A DNA stretch of 64,000 nucleotides from the NCBI RefSeq assembly GCF_001411555.2, contig NC_049916.1, positions 28,600,558 through 28,664,557 of the forward strand. The letters run 5' to 3'. Each line of letters begins with the position of its first letter. Positions within the stretch are counted from its first letter, which is position 1. The position numbers were made by a program, and so were the translations under genes. The stretch is from Juglans regia. Its lineage: Eukaryota; Streptophyta; Magnoliopsida; Fagales; Juglandaceae. This document shows, piece after piece, positions 10,091-21,433 of this stretch. Below the pieces are notes generated by a model. The model saw nothing but the letters and a program-made list of their open reading frames with translations, made no database searches and was not told where the DNA came from.

Positions 10091-10991
10091 TAAAAAGACC
10101 ATAGATATGTAATTTTCATATATTGTAATTATGTGTTTTGTAATGTAATGTATAAATATCAAATATTATAATATATAGGGAATTGCATTATGTGTTGCAT
10201 GCATTTTACATGATAAATATTGAATTTCTTTATTTTTTTTTAGTTAAAAATGTAATTAGTTGTTCCTAAATTTTATTTATTTTTTACATAAAATTTTGTT
10301 TTTCATTTTGATATATTTTATTATTACGAACAACGTTCAACATGACCTCAAAAAAACTTAATTATATTTTGCTTTAATATAAAAACAATTCTGCTTTTCA
10401 ACATTTTTTTCTTGAAAAGTTTGTAATAGGATATATGCTTTTAGATTAAAGCAATTATACTTTTCAACATTATACTCTACTTGAAAAAAGTTTAATAATA
10501 TAGGCTTTTGTGGAAAAAAAAAATCTGAATTCTAGGCCTTTGTAATAATATAGGCTTAAAAATCCAGATTCATTCAAGTTCTGGCCTGGGTCATAAACTG
10601 GGCTAACCCAGCCCGGGTTTAAAACCTGGGTTCCCTGTCTGGAACAAGGATCAATCCAATTTTACACTGTCTTTATAAATCCTAGCGTCAAATATTAACA
10701 CGTTATAGTGGTTTTGTTCTCCTAATTGTAAAAGAATATCCGGCACAACAAATTATAAAAAATTCTGATACGGATACGGATACCTCGTTGAAAAATTCAA
10801 ATAAGCAAGAATTTCGATCATTCCTTAAATAGATGGAGAATTTAGTGTACAATATCAAAGAAAAAGGAAGACCATTGAAAAGTAATATCAATCCTAAAAT
10901 AGGAATAGTTGGATGTCATTTAATGGGTGGCCGTCTGTGAAAGCACCATGGTAATCAAATTGAGATAGTGAAGCCTGAGAAATTGAAAAGG
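10091..10991. other. AT-rich spacer upstream of the IDL pseudogene, copy B
   Basis: No gene. Same layout as 4001-5035 but about 100 bp shorter near 10090, where the doubled segment of copy A is absent. The TTTATAAATCC and TTAAATA boxes are retained. Confidence 0.6.
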
Positions 10992-11333
10992 ATGGAGGTA
11001 GGCGGTCAAAAATGGTTGTGCGTGGCCCTTGTGCTTGTTCTGGCTATTTTTCATACAAAGGCCGTCAGAATTCGTCTTCTAGGAGAAGGAGAAGTTTTCC
11101 TCAACCTGAAAAGCAAGCATGTACAAGAACGAGATCTGTCCAAGGGTCTCTAGTACGGGATGATGCCCAAAGGTGTACCTATTCCTCCATTGGGGCCTAG
11201 CAAAAGGACCTCTGACTCTCCTCCTCGACCTCGTCATGATCCCTTTCATCAGGCTCTCTCCAAGGGCCCTGTTCCTCCCTCTGCCCCTAACCCAGGCCCA
11301 TTTAATACCAATGCCCCTCCTCCTCTTTCTTAA
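10992..11333 (+). pseudogene. IDA-like peptide precursor, nonsense-broken tandem copy
   Basis: Sister of the gene at 5036-5377, with ATG at 10992 and the same 114-codon frame to a TAA at 11331-11333. Codon 54 is TAG (11151-11153) where the sister has TAC, so translation would stop after 53 residues: signal peptide and spacer but no IDA motif. Beyond the stop the frame stays open; the motif is still there but its core Ser (residue 67) is Leu (PIPPLGPSKR). The second motif PKGPVPPSAPNPG is altered only at its first residue. The picture is a recent nonsense loss. Confidence 0.8.
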
Positions 11334-12302
11334 GGTCCCACAGCCTCGGGGGAACTTAAATCTCGTAAATAACCAGCTTTTCAAGTTTCAATGAATGAAG
11401 AGAACAATTGTGACTCAACTTTTCCACCAATAAAACAAGATGGTTTTATGTATTTGTCCAAGTATCAAACCCATCAATTGTAACAGTTTGAATTGGCAAT
11501 TTATATAAGAAGACATCAGATGTGAGGCAAAAATGATATTTATGCATTGCATTTCTATAACTGAGGGGAAGACATAATGGCTTGAATGGTCCGAGTGTTT
11601 TTGTTTGTGTCTGAATCTTTGTGAAGCTACTTATGTCTATCCCATGCATCAGAGACTTCAGTTACATTCTAAGGATTTATAAACTCTGCTTGGTGATATG
11701 GTCATGGGGATGGAAGCGATTACTAATATTGAAGACAAGTAGTCTCCCTCGATCGAGCAATATTCAAAGAGCATACAAACACACATACCATCAACTTGAA
11801 CAAAGATGGCCTAAACCCAAAATCTACAACTCGCGTCATCTACATGCAAACAGGAGTGCAATTCCAATTTCCAATGCCCCCTTCATCTGGTTTAACAGAG
11901 GAAATACATGAAGGCCCCACTTGCAATCACATCCAAAATATCAATCTTGACAACCACCTTCGAAATACCCCAATTATGTTTAAAAAACTTACAACATACC
12001 CCTTTTCCCTTAAAATAATAAAACTAGCCCTACTATTTCTAAAAAATAACAAAATAGGAAGACGAAGATACAACAGTCTTCAAAAATTCTACATTTCCAC
12101 TTGTGGGAGTTTTTCAAAATTTATTATTCAATTTTCTTTCAATGTTTTATTTTTTTATAATTATTTTATAAGATTTTAATTCTTCATGTTATTATACTTT
12201 ATTCATTTATAATATATATGTCAACATGAAGTAGATTGCAATTTCTTAATAGTTGGGAGGACGATTACTAAAATCGATAGTTTTTTTTTCTTTTTGTTTT
12301 TT
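11334..12302. other. 3' flank of the IDL pseudogene, copy B
   Basis: No gene seen. Aligns with 5378-6290 in copy A, with an extra AT-rich stretch of about 140 bp at about 12105-12245 that copy A lacks. Confidence 0.5.
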
Positions 12303-12500
12303 TTTTTCTTGCCAAAAGGAGGGCGGCACCTCCTGCACTTTATTAAAAAAGTGCCTCACTTGTGGTGGAAAAAAACCTTTTACATCCAAAAATCAAAACA
12401 ACAACACAACCAAACCAAACAAAAACCCAAGTAAACCAAATAAACAAGCCATACAATCTAACATGCGGCAATGCCACTTTATCCGACCTGTGCATACATT

Positions 12501-12959
12501 TCAACTTACATGGCAAAGCAATAAAATCCGAAAAAGTGATATTGTAACCTTCCTCAACCCTACGACGAGGAAATCTGCCGCATTATTCCCTTCGCGAAAC
12601 TGATGATTAATGTTGAAATTTACGTCTCTCAACAAAATCAACAGATCATCCCAATAATCCCAAAGATACCACGCTGTGCACTTTCGACTACTCAACCTAT
12701 TAAATAGCAACTTGAAATCACTCACAATAATTATCTGATTAAAACCCAAATCTTTACACAACGATATACCTGCTATTAACGCCCTTAATTCAGCCTCATT
12801 ATTAGTACCATGACAAAAATAAGAAGAGAATGCACCTTTGAAATTACCTCTCTCAACGTGAATGACCACTCCTCCACCACAAGTACCTGGGTTGCCCCGG
12901 CAACACCCATATACATTCAACTTAATCCACCCATCAGCTGGTTTCCTCCAATAGACCAA
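12501..12959 (-). pseudogene. L1 RNase H domain, copy C
   Basis: Begins MVYWRKPADGWIKLNVYGCC; the first catalytic Asp of copy B (NVDGCC) reads Tyr here. NNEAELRALIAGISL and IIIVSDFKLLFNRL are visible. The last block (AADFLVVGLRKV) is frameshifted relative to copy B. Catalytically dead on the face of it. Confidence 0.75.
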
Positions 12960-12986
12960 TTTCAGACCAGGCCTTGCATGATCAAC

Positions 12987-13373
12987 TTATGGAACTTTAA
13001 GAGCATGAAGGATAGCCTCATCTCTAGCTGAAATAGGCCATTGTTTAACCATAATAGATGAAATCTTCCGAATCCAAGTAATAATAGATGGGATAACGCC
13101 AAGAAGAATACACCTGTGACTCAATTTCTTTGACGCACTGAACCACTGCATTACTGTTGCCCACCATGACATACAAGGAACATGGTTAAGTCCTAGCTCA
13201 ATGGTTGTTGTCTTCCATAGGTTCGCAGCAATACTCCCATTGCTCAACACTTGATTTAAATCTTTCGAGTAGCCTTGAGTGCAGCCGTTACACTGAGAGG
13301 CCAACGGTATTCCAAGAGATTGTACCCGAGAGTCCAACGCTATCCCATTGAATTTGGCTTTCCACATGCACAC
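12987..13373 (-). pseudogene. zf-RVT domain fragment of L1 ORF2, copy C
   Basis: MCMWKAKFNGIALDSRV followed by ASQCNGCTQGYSKDLN; corresponds to 371-706. It reads further at its C-terminus than copy A because the stop there is absent. Confidence 0.7.
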
Positions 13374-14330
13374 AGAAATTTTCTTCGGAAGAAGGTGATG
13401 CCAAATCTAGTCCATGCCTAGCTGGTCCGTTCCTCTAACACGAATTAGTTCCCACGCTGAGGTCAATGTAAACTCCCCCTGAGCAGCTTATTTCCATACG
13501 GTAATATCATTTCCCACCTTACCAGCCACATTGTCGTGCATAATCTCCTTCGTTTTTTCTAAACCGACTAGTCCCACAAGCTAGTTCTCATCCCAGGCTT
13601 CGTCAATGCATACCTCTTTTATTTTAATCTCAATCTGCCTAGCGTCCCTACTGCCACACAACAACCCACTTGCCAACTACCGATCAAACCAGAATGAAGA
13701 GTTGCCCTCTCTCACCTTCACTATGACATTCTCTGTGACCTCAAGTAAAATCTTCATAATGGACTTCCATAATTGGGAAGAATTGCCTCTAGCCTCAGCA
13801 AGATAAATGTGTCTGTGTTTCACATATTTCGCTCTAAAAAACCTAGTCTAGAGATTATCAACTATTAACAATCTCCATGCAAATTTCATGTGAAGGGATT
13901 TCTACACATCTTGGAAGTTTCTCATGCCAAGTCCCCCTTCCTTGTAAGGTTTGCATATTTAATCCCAAGCACACCATTGCATCCTCGGCTTCGCATTCAA
14001 TTCTCCCATAAAAATTGTAGAGATCAAAGAGTTGAGTTTTTTGAAAACTTTCATAGGCACATTTAGAACCGCCAAAAGGAGTGTAGCCAAACATGATAAA
14101 GTAAATGTATCATAAGCGTAAGTCTACCACCTTGAGAAAGTAAATGTAATTTCCAGCTAGCTACTTTCCTCTGAATCTTCTCAATAAGTGGTTCTAAGTC
14201 TCTTGATGTAAGACGTGCTTCAACTAGAGGGACGCCCAAGTATGTGACCGGGAACTTTCCTTTCACAAAACCTGTTGATCTCATGAGATTACGACGCCGC
14301 ATAGAATTTTGGTCTTTGAGAAAAAGAACA

Positions 14331-14576
14331 AAGAGTTGCCCTCTCTCACCTTCACTAAAATCGATTGTTCGAAAGATGATTATAAAGAGAATATGCTGTT
14401 AAAATATGGTATAATATTTGGTTTTACACGCTCTAATCATGATTTTCATGTAATGATTATACAATTTTAAAAATAAGATAAACCAAATAAACTTATTACT
14501 AAAACTATAAAATTGGAAATTTCAACCTTTAAAACTACTAGTTCTAATTAATTTTTACACCATCCCTGGTCACCGT
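14331..14576. other. AT-rich unassigned stretch
   Basis: Between the end of L1 copy C and the LTR that starts at 14577. Nothing recognised. Confidence 0.5.
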
Positions 14577-15337
14577 TGTTAACTTCATGTTTCATACGTC
14601 TTTGGGCCCGGCTTCAGTAACTTAAGTCTAGGGTGCTCACACCTACACACTTAAGAAAATAAAGAGAGAGGGGGCCTTGGTAGAGGCAGGAGAGTCTCCG
14701 ATGTTTAAGTTAGTATATCTCCTTAGTAGTTTGTGTGAGAATTTTGGGAGATCAGAGAGAGTTCTTCATACTTGGGGGTTGGCTTTTATACGAGATTTTT
14801 TGAGTGGGGACACCCCGTCCCTTGCCTTATGGGGCTCACGTCGCTTCGACTATTGTTTGGTCAGAATCATTTAATACGATGTGGCTACTGGGGTGGTACC
14901 ATTAATGCGGCATAGAATTCGGGGAGCTGCACCATTAATGCTGTGTGGCTTCTTGACTAAACTTCTGCCTACGAGTGGTCATTGATGAGTCTCCCCATAT
15001 CTACTATTAGGAGATCAAGGGTCCTCTGCATCTCTCGCCCACCTACCTGTACAGGTTCTCGAGGGCCCGACATTACTGGGGCATGTCAAGGCTGTGAGTC
15101 CCATCTGTCCCTATCGTTCGTCTTTCCCGCATGAGGGTTGCTTCTCAGGTTGGTTCTGCTTATGGGTCGAGTGCTCCACAAAGGCCCAATGACTTCTCTT
15201 AAAGGAAGATCATTGGTTTAAGAGAAGTCATTGGGCCAAGTTGGGCTCTCCCGAACCTCCCCTTTTCCCTAGGTCCCTCATGGATTTGTTGTTTGGGCCT
15301 ATAGAAAGGGGTACATTCCCTTACAGTTACCCCAACA
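14577..15337 (-). repeat. LTR (3' on element strand) of the Tat element
   Basis: On the plus strand it begins TGTTAACTTCATG and ends CCCCAACA, giving TG...CA ends. Its first 230 bases align with 20157-20408 (shared words such as cacttaagaaaa, aaagagagag, agtatatctccttagta), and its start also matches the LTRs at 53772 and 54500. Confidence 0.75.
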
Positions 15338-15899
15338 ATTTCAATCGTATTAGTCCGATGAGAATTTATTATTGCCTTTGTCTTCTTGTTCTTATTTTTG
15401 TGTAGTTGCTTCCATTGTACTCTCTCGCATTCGAGATGGGCGGTCATTATTCCTCTTGGCTTCATGGCACATGTCAAGTTGTTGTCACTTGATTGTACTC
15501 TTAGGAATTTTTCACCATTAATGGTGTCAGGAGACAGTTCATCTCCCAACTTTGGTGGCACGTTCTTTGACAGTGGGATTTGGCACTTGATTGCGTCCGT
15601 TCAATTCTCCTAGCATTGATGGTGTCAGGCGACTCTTTCTCTCCATGTTGTATCACATAGTAAACGATGCGGCATTCGTGCTCTTCTTGTTGGTCTTGTG
15701 TGGCACATGTGTATCCCCACGATCTGGGATACTAACCGTCGTTGGGGCCTATTTAAACCCCAACCCCATCATTAGTTGGAGCCTACCTTAGTTTTTTGCT
15801 TTCGCCTTCTTTCTCAAAATCCCTTGTGCTTCCTTTCCTTTTCTTCGAGACCGTCTTCTGTGTGTAATTTGCCTCCCCTTCCTTCATCTTGACATTTTC

Positions 15900-18345
15900 A
15901 TGGCTCCCAAGAACTCTTCACGCCCTGCTCCCAAAAGCTCCAAGTATGCCAAACCTTTTGACTCCTCATTGAGTCCCAGGGGCTAAGATCCTCTTGAGTT
16001 TTGTATTGAGTCCCAAGGGTTCGATGAGTCTTCCAGGCGGTCGATTATGACTCCTACCTAATTGGAGTCACTGAAGTCGAAATTCAAGGCGCTTGGCATC
16101 GTGGAGTTTGAGGTGCAGTTGCCCCAAGTAGGTGGATTCTGAATGGTACACCTCAAACGTAGCTTTGTACCCTAGCATGTTTTCCATAGCCTCAGGCTGT
16201 CAATCTGTTGTCCAATTCGCAATGTGCTAGACTACCTTCGTTTGACACCTGCTAAACTCCACCCAAATGCTTGTAGAATCTTGGTGTCATGTTGTGTCAT
16301 CTGGCAGTGGGCGTTGGAGGAGGTAGGTTTTGCGTGCCCCGACCTAATTGCTTGCGAGTCTCTCCTTACCCACAATCTCTTGAAGCAAAATGGTAGCACA
16401 TGCCGCATCCGGTCTAGCCATGTGCTGGCTCATTTAGAGCCGCAATACAACAGGGTGAAGGGGTGGAATCGGTGCTTCTTTTTCATGTTCGGCAGAGGGT
16501 GGGAGTTTCTTGTTGACCAGGTCAACCAGTGCGACTAACCCATTCGCGCCATCTAAGAAGTCATTGGCAATGACAAAAGCTCTAGACCCTCGCTACTCCG
16601 GAGGAAGTGAGCCGGATTGAGACCATTCACGCCTAAGTGAAAGCTCACCCAAATGAGATTTTTTTCGAGGCGCTGTTGGATGAGGGCAACCTTCGGCGAT
16701 ACTTGGCTCCCTCGACCAATATGCGTTTTGCCAATCGAATTGTACCGATGCAGCCGACCATTCCCCAGATTCGTAGGCTCCCCTAGTTCACTGATGGAGG
16801 GGAAATGGAAAAAGGCCATGAGGGACTCTCCGTCCTAAAGCAGCTCTAACTCGGCGCCTTTGCCACCTCCGGGGCAACCTTTTGTTATCGTGCTTGTTCA
16901 ATGGCAAAGGTCATCCCCGGATAAGGGCGGGAAGCCGCCTTGTCTCCAAAATTTATGTTTTCTTCTTCTTCTTCTTCTCCACGTGAGGCGGGCGTTGAGG
17001 CCCTTCGGCAGGTTTGGGTTGAACCCTCGATGGCTGACATCACTCAGCCCGGGATCAATTCATTTAGAGATTTCTTCTTCTACCCTTTCGGGCAATGTGG
17101 GAATTGTGGAACTTTCACTGGGGGAGGTGTTGCTCTCCTTACAATTTTATGAGGTTCTTTTGGAACCACTACTCGAGTGTCCCAGGTAGTGGCCCCATTT
17201 CCAGAGATTGATATGATGGTTCCCTCGCCTGTGTCCGATGAACGTCCTGCTAGAGGTGAGGATTTTCTCGACCAGGTTTCTATCCTTAAGTCTCCCATTG
17301 CTTACTCCCCTTAAGTTGAGGTTTTCTGGGAAGCAAATGGTGAGGCTAGTGTCAAGGGGCTCGCTGAAGCATCGGGGGGTGATAGCACCCTATTTGGGAA
17401 TCCCTCTGAGGGGAGGGATTACTCTGCCCCAAGATCGGCAGTAGATGGGACTTGCTTTGACCTGTCCAAGAGATGGTTGGGAAGCTCAGGGGATTTTTTT
17501 TGGGGTTAACTTATCGCATTCCTTTTTACGTCTTTTCAGCATATTTACTTTTGGTACTGACTTGAAAACTTTCACAGCAGGAAGTGGAGCGGTTGGTGGC
17601 CTTCATTGTGGATGACCGGGAGGGGCTAGAAGGCGAGAACCGGGCACTTCAATCCTTAGCGTGGTTGACTTTGCATCATTCCAATGAATGGTTGGAAGAG
17701 GAGTTGGACCTGCTGCGAGCTGAGAACTCAAAGTTGGGGAAACAACACGATTCTGATGCCCGGTGATACAAATGGCTAGAAGGGAGGTTCAAGGAGCTTT
17801 CCCAGTCTCTGAAGAATAAGATGGATTCTCTCAAGGCCAAGTCCTAGAGGGTGAAGGACTTGGAGGGTGAGAATGCTTTGGTCGGTGCCTGGCAGTCCAA
17901 AGAGAAGAGTAGGGCTGCAAAGTTGGAGATTAGGCTTGCCGAGGCTGATCGTGTGGTAGCCACTCATGAGTCAACCATCTAGAACCTACGCTCTCGGTTG
18001 GATCACACTAAAGCCATCATCCCCCAGCTACGTGAGAAGTTGTCTCATGTACGGTTGGTTCGAAATGACGCTTGGACTTATGGATCTCTAAAAGGCTTGG
18101 AGAGAATGAGGGACCATGTGCTCTTGAATCCCCAGAGCAATTTGAGGGCATTGAAAGTGCAAGACCTTCATCCAGACCCGGCGGCGTTAAAGTGAGGTGC
18201 CTCGATAGGGAAGAAGCTGATCCCGAGCGTACTCTCAAACAACCCCACCAGTTGAACCTTGACTGCTTTGTGTACTTCCTTCTTGTATCTTTGTGTTGTT
18301 ATTTTTCTTTGTTTGTACCCGTACTTCTGCTAACACGTGTTGGAC
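15900..18345 (+). pseudogene. Antisense ORF of a Tat element (gypsy-type 'transposase 28'-like plus coiled coil)
   Basis: Plus strand, opposite to gag. It starts MAPKNSSRPAPKSSKYAK at 15900. The next recognisable block is 16224-16538 (LRLTPAKLHPNACRILVS, then a globular segment), similar in style to the PF04195-type domain of plant gypsy-associated proteins. An intron-like gap with GT...CAG ends lies at about 17507-17580. The C-terminal part is a coiled coil (about 17581-17967) ending NDAWTYGSLKGLERMRDHVL at about 18063-18122. Several in-frame stops (for example near 15984, 16060, 16140, 17764, 17846) break it. Function unknown in this family. Confidence 0.65.
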
Positions 18346-18419
18346 TTTTTTGAAAGAGACACACCTCAGGAGAGGCATGGAATAACCTCTCTTACACAAG
18401 ACTCCCTCAAGTAGGTGTA

Positions 18420-18665
18420 GCGTGCTGCTCTGTTCTTTATTTTTTTAGCTTCCCATCTATCATCGGGTAGCTCGTTGGCCTCTATATACTTGATAATATC
18501 CAACGCCCACTCCAGGGATCCTGGCTTTATTTATACAACTTCAATTCCCACGACGGGTACCTCAACAATCTTGATCGCCATTTGTTTTGGCAGAGGATAA
18601 TCTTCTTGCGCGGACACTGCTCGTGCCAACTTGTCCGCCTTCTGATTCTTAGCCATCGACACTTG
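18420..18665 (-). pseudogene. Ty3 pol scrap: RNase H C-terminus and linker
   Basis: Minus-strand translation gives NQKADKLARAVSAQED, the last RNase H block with its Asp, followed by the linker ending in LPDDRWEAKKIKNRAARY, which in Tat-lineage polyproteins leads into the integrase zinc finger. One TAA interrupts it. Everything before and after in pol is missing. Confidence 0.7.
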
Positions 18666-18949
18666 TTGGATCTAAAAGTATTTAAAGTGGGCATGCTCTT
18701 CTTCTATCTATGTTGGATATTTTTTCAATTTTTCGCTCTTCGTAGTGAACTCTCCCCAAAGGGGAAACTTCTTGGGGTGGTGTGTGGGGGTGACCGTGCG
18801 GTGGTCTTCACTCCTTTCTTCGCATGTTGGCCCTTTCTGCACTCCTTTCATGCAATCTCCTCCTCAACTCCCGCTCTGGTCTACGGCTGGGAGGATACTG
18901 TGGTCTTGGTCGTTCAATTCACTCTCTTTCCTCTTTCAAGGAAATGCAA

Positions 18950-20124
18950 TCTTCTATGTTATGACTAGTGGACTGGTGGAAGGTGCAATAACGATGATTA
19001 TTGCCCCTGTATCCTACTTCTTGAGCGGCGAACAGGTCTTTTTTTTTAATAACGAGTGCTACCCAGTCCAATCAAAACCCCAGGCCTCTCGTGGGGGCCT
19101 CTTCCCTCATGTTGTCATGTAGTTTCTTATCCATCCTCTCATGGGCCTTGCTCTTGCTCGACGTCTTCCCCTTTCTATCGGTCTGCTCTAGTGCTTTCTT
19201 CCTAGGCTCGGTCAAGGCTCAGAGTGTGTCCTTGGCATTGATAAAGTTTTCAGCCTGATCCATAAATTCTCGCAGCATGGCGGGAGTTTTCCTGGCTAAT
19301 TTTGCCATGAACTGAGACTGAAGCCATACTCCCTCTAGCAGTGCCACCAAAGTTATTTTCTCATCTTGATCATTTGTTGTCATGCATTCCTTGTTGAACC
19401 TAGACAGACATATATGCCTTTAGGCCATCATCTTCTCCTTGCTTAATGATGAGGAGATATGACACGGGGCATCTCCTCCTTCGACTTGACATAAATTTTG
19501 TGTGAAACAGGTGGGCCAGCACCCCGAAGTTGTCTATGGATTCGGGCATTAGAGAGCCAAACCATACTTGGGCAGGCCTTCTCAAAGTTAGCGGGAAGGC
19601 TCTACAGGCTACTTCCCTTGAGAAACCATGTAGAGTCATATTGGCTCTAAAGGTCTCCAGGTGTTCAAGGGGGTCTCTGGTCCCGTCGTACATATCCATG
19701 AGGGGAACTTGGAACTCAAGTGGCAGTGGCACGGCCATCACTTCCACATTGTAGGGTAGGCCTGTGCTAGTGAGCAATTGGTCTACTACTGACGACATGC
19801 CCATCTTTTTTGCCATCTCTTTGTATTTTCCTTTGAGGTTACATAGCTCATTCTACATGTTTCTTCTTTCTTCCCCCACTTCACCTCCCCCTCCTGCATT
19901 TCTAGATTCTGCGTGCTCATTATTTTTGGCCCTGCATCGTTTTCTAGTCCATTGGTGGCTACTATGAGTGTATTGTTCTCTTTTCGGAGGGTCTCTACTT
20001 CGGTAGTTAGCTTTCCCACCAGTTGCTTCATCACCATGAGCCTTGCCTCTAGGTTTGTTGATGTTGCTTTTTTTGTTCTCGAATTGTTTGAGAACGAGTT
20101 GTCGTAGGCATACGAAGGGCACAT
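18950..20124 (-). pseudogene. Gag of the Tat element
   Basis: Three pieces in different frames. N-terminal charged coil (20124-19786). Core Gag domain (19816-19400): MYDGTRDPLEHLETFRANMT, then GFSREVACRAFPLTLRRPAQ, VWFGSLMPESIDNF and FMSSRRRRCPVSYLL. After a one-base shift near 19400 the frame continues LSRFNKECMTTNDQDEKITL and REFMDQAENFINAKDTL to about 19215, then a Lys-rich tail. Gag forms the particle; this one is broken. Confidence 0.8.
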
Positions 20125-20138
20125 GAAGTCTACAGAGA

Positions 20139-20156
20139 TTCCACAGATGGCGCCAC
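20139..20156 (-). promoter_or_regulatory. tRNA primer binding site of the Tat element
   Basis: On the minus strand the LTR end is followed directly by TGGCGCCATCTGTGG. The sister elements have the related TACCGTCTGTGGGATC (before 53772) and AGCGTCGTCTGTGGGAT (before 54500), so the site is conserved by position. Confidence 0.65.
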
Positions 20157-20408
20157 TATTAACGTTATGTTTCGTACACCTTTGGGTTGGACTCCATTAA
20201 CTAAGGTCTAGGGTCCTCACACCTGCACACTTAAGAAAACAAAGAGAGAGGGGGGCCTTGGTGGAGGCCAGGGAGTCTTTGATGCTTAAGTCAGTATATC
20301 TCCTTAGTAATTTGTTCGAGAGCTTAGAGAGATCAAAGAGAGTTCTTTGTACTTGGGGGTCGGCTTTTATATGAGGTTTTTTATGTGGGGACATTGTGTA
20401 CCTTGCCT
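20157..20408 (-). repeat. Truncated LTR (5' on element strand) of the Tat element
   Basis: Starts TATTAACGTTATG (the TG terminus changed to TA) and follows the left LTR for about 250 bp until CTTGCC, after which similarity stops. About two thirds of the LTR is missing, so no TSD can be tested. Confidence 0.7.
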
Positions 20409-21433
20409 CCATCATGCAATGGGAGGGAGGATAACAGTGTAATAGATTGAATTAGACAAAGAACCTCCCTGATATTCGAGATTCTTGAAAAATAAATAGA
20501 CAACTTATCGATAGAGTTCATTAAAATTCTTAAACATCTACCGCTCTTTCCTTTCAAACAATATAAAATCTTATTATTTGTCTTTTTATATTCATTTTGG
20601 GATATACATGCCGAGGGCTATAGATTTGATTTTCTCCATAATCAAATAGGATACATCTTTTAAAGTATGACATCAAGGAGATAGGGCCAGAAACGTTATG
20701 TCTTCCTTGGACTATTCGTGAGATCCATGTACTCATACACCATGACAATGAAAGGGGACGGGTGATTTTTCATTTAAAAAATTTAAAATTTTAGAAAAAT
20801 TGAAAAATTGATTTTTTTTTTTTTTTTTAGAAAAAATAAATCGGAACCGAGTATTATGTTCCAGACTAGGTCTGACCCAACGCTATAAATTGCTCAGCTA
20901 AAAGCATTGCCATTGGTTTAGATGCCAGTGAAACATAATTTAATTAATGTGGCTCAAATTTCACTGAAGTTATCTACAATATTATCTACAGTAAATCTAT
21001 CCGTCATAGAGAACTACTACACAACCACCCATTGTTCACGCAACCTCCACACTCCAGCTTATGTGGCATTTAAAAAAAAAACATGCGGGATATTGTTTAT
21101 TTGGTCCAGAACGTTCATTTGAATTCCAAACCCCCCCCCCCCCCCTCTCTCGGCGTTCTACTTTGCTTCTTTAGAAAAGAGAGAAAATACTACCAACGAA
21201 AGCAAAACTCGAAAAAGGCAGGATCTTTTAACTACAAATGAAAGCAAATCAGTGGGAGAAAAATCAGCCAGCTCCCGTTGGGTTGGGACGTGCCGATTTA
21301 AACGTGGATTCAAAGAGAGGTTTGCCATTCCTATTCTTTTGTAAAGCAAAATGGTGAGAGACGGAGATGTCACTGTGTTTTGGCCTTTTGGATTTTTTTT
21401 TGTAGAAAACAAATTTTGTGAGTAGGGAGTTTC
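20409..21433. other. No gene recognised
   Basis: AT-rich. It contains a T-run at 20812-20829 and an 18-base C-run at about 21129-21146. A 64-residue minus-strand frame (20748-20554) has no family I recognise. Confidence 0.5.

Larger units (their letters stand above)
1..14330. repeat. Tandem segmental array, copies A, B and C
   Basis: Three direct copies of one mixed block lie head to tail. Base 1 aligns with 6633 and with 12665, so the apparent periods are 6632 and 6032. Copies A (1 to about 6290) and B (about 6291-12300) contain, in order, minus-strand L1 sequence, a plus-strand RNase H end, an EMC1 gene fragment, an AT-rich spacer and an IDA-like peptide gene. Copy C (about 12303-14330) is only the L1 part. 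Copy B lacks 637 bp present in A (about 1004-1640) and in C; the junction shows a 2-bp CA microhomology. Copy A lacks about 118 bp that B has near 8630-8750. The block starts before the window, so the full unit of A is not seen. Confidence 0.9.
12303..14330 (-). mobile_element. L1-type LINE remnant, copy C
   Basis: The third, most diverged copy, holding only the 3' half of the L1: RNase H (12959-12501), zf-RVT (13373-12987 and 14094-13858) and RT thumb (14302-14063, with FPVTYLGVPLVEARL and KIQRKVASWKLHLLSQGGR). It keeps the 637-bp segment that copy B lost. At about 14328 it breaks off and is followed by a 25-bp repeat of its own internal sequence (the gagttgccctctctcacctt word also at about 13699), then by unrelated AT-rich DNA. 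Confidence 0.8.
14577..20408 (-). mobile_element. Non-autonomous Tat-lineage Ty3 LTR retrotransposon
   Basis: Oriented on the minus strand. Its 3' LTR is 14577-15337 and its truncated 5' LTR 20157-20408. Next to the 5' LTR lies a TGGCGCC-type primer binding site, then gag (about 20124-18950), a scrap of pol (18665-18420), and a spliced ORF on the opposite strand (15900 to about 18200). Gag family, TGGCGCC primer site and antisense ORF near the 3' LTR together fit the Tat lineage (Retand/Ogre relatives), where such antisense ORFs are known. Nearly all of pol (protease, RT, most of RNase H and integrase) is gone. A second member is at 52525-55295. Confidence 0.75.

Noticed and set aside
20554..20748. 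Minus-strand 64-residue frame with a hydrophilic C-terminus
   Set aside because: No family recognised and no splice or promoter context.
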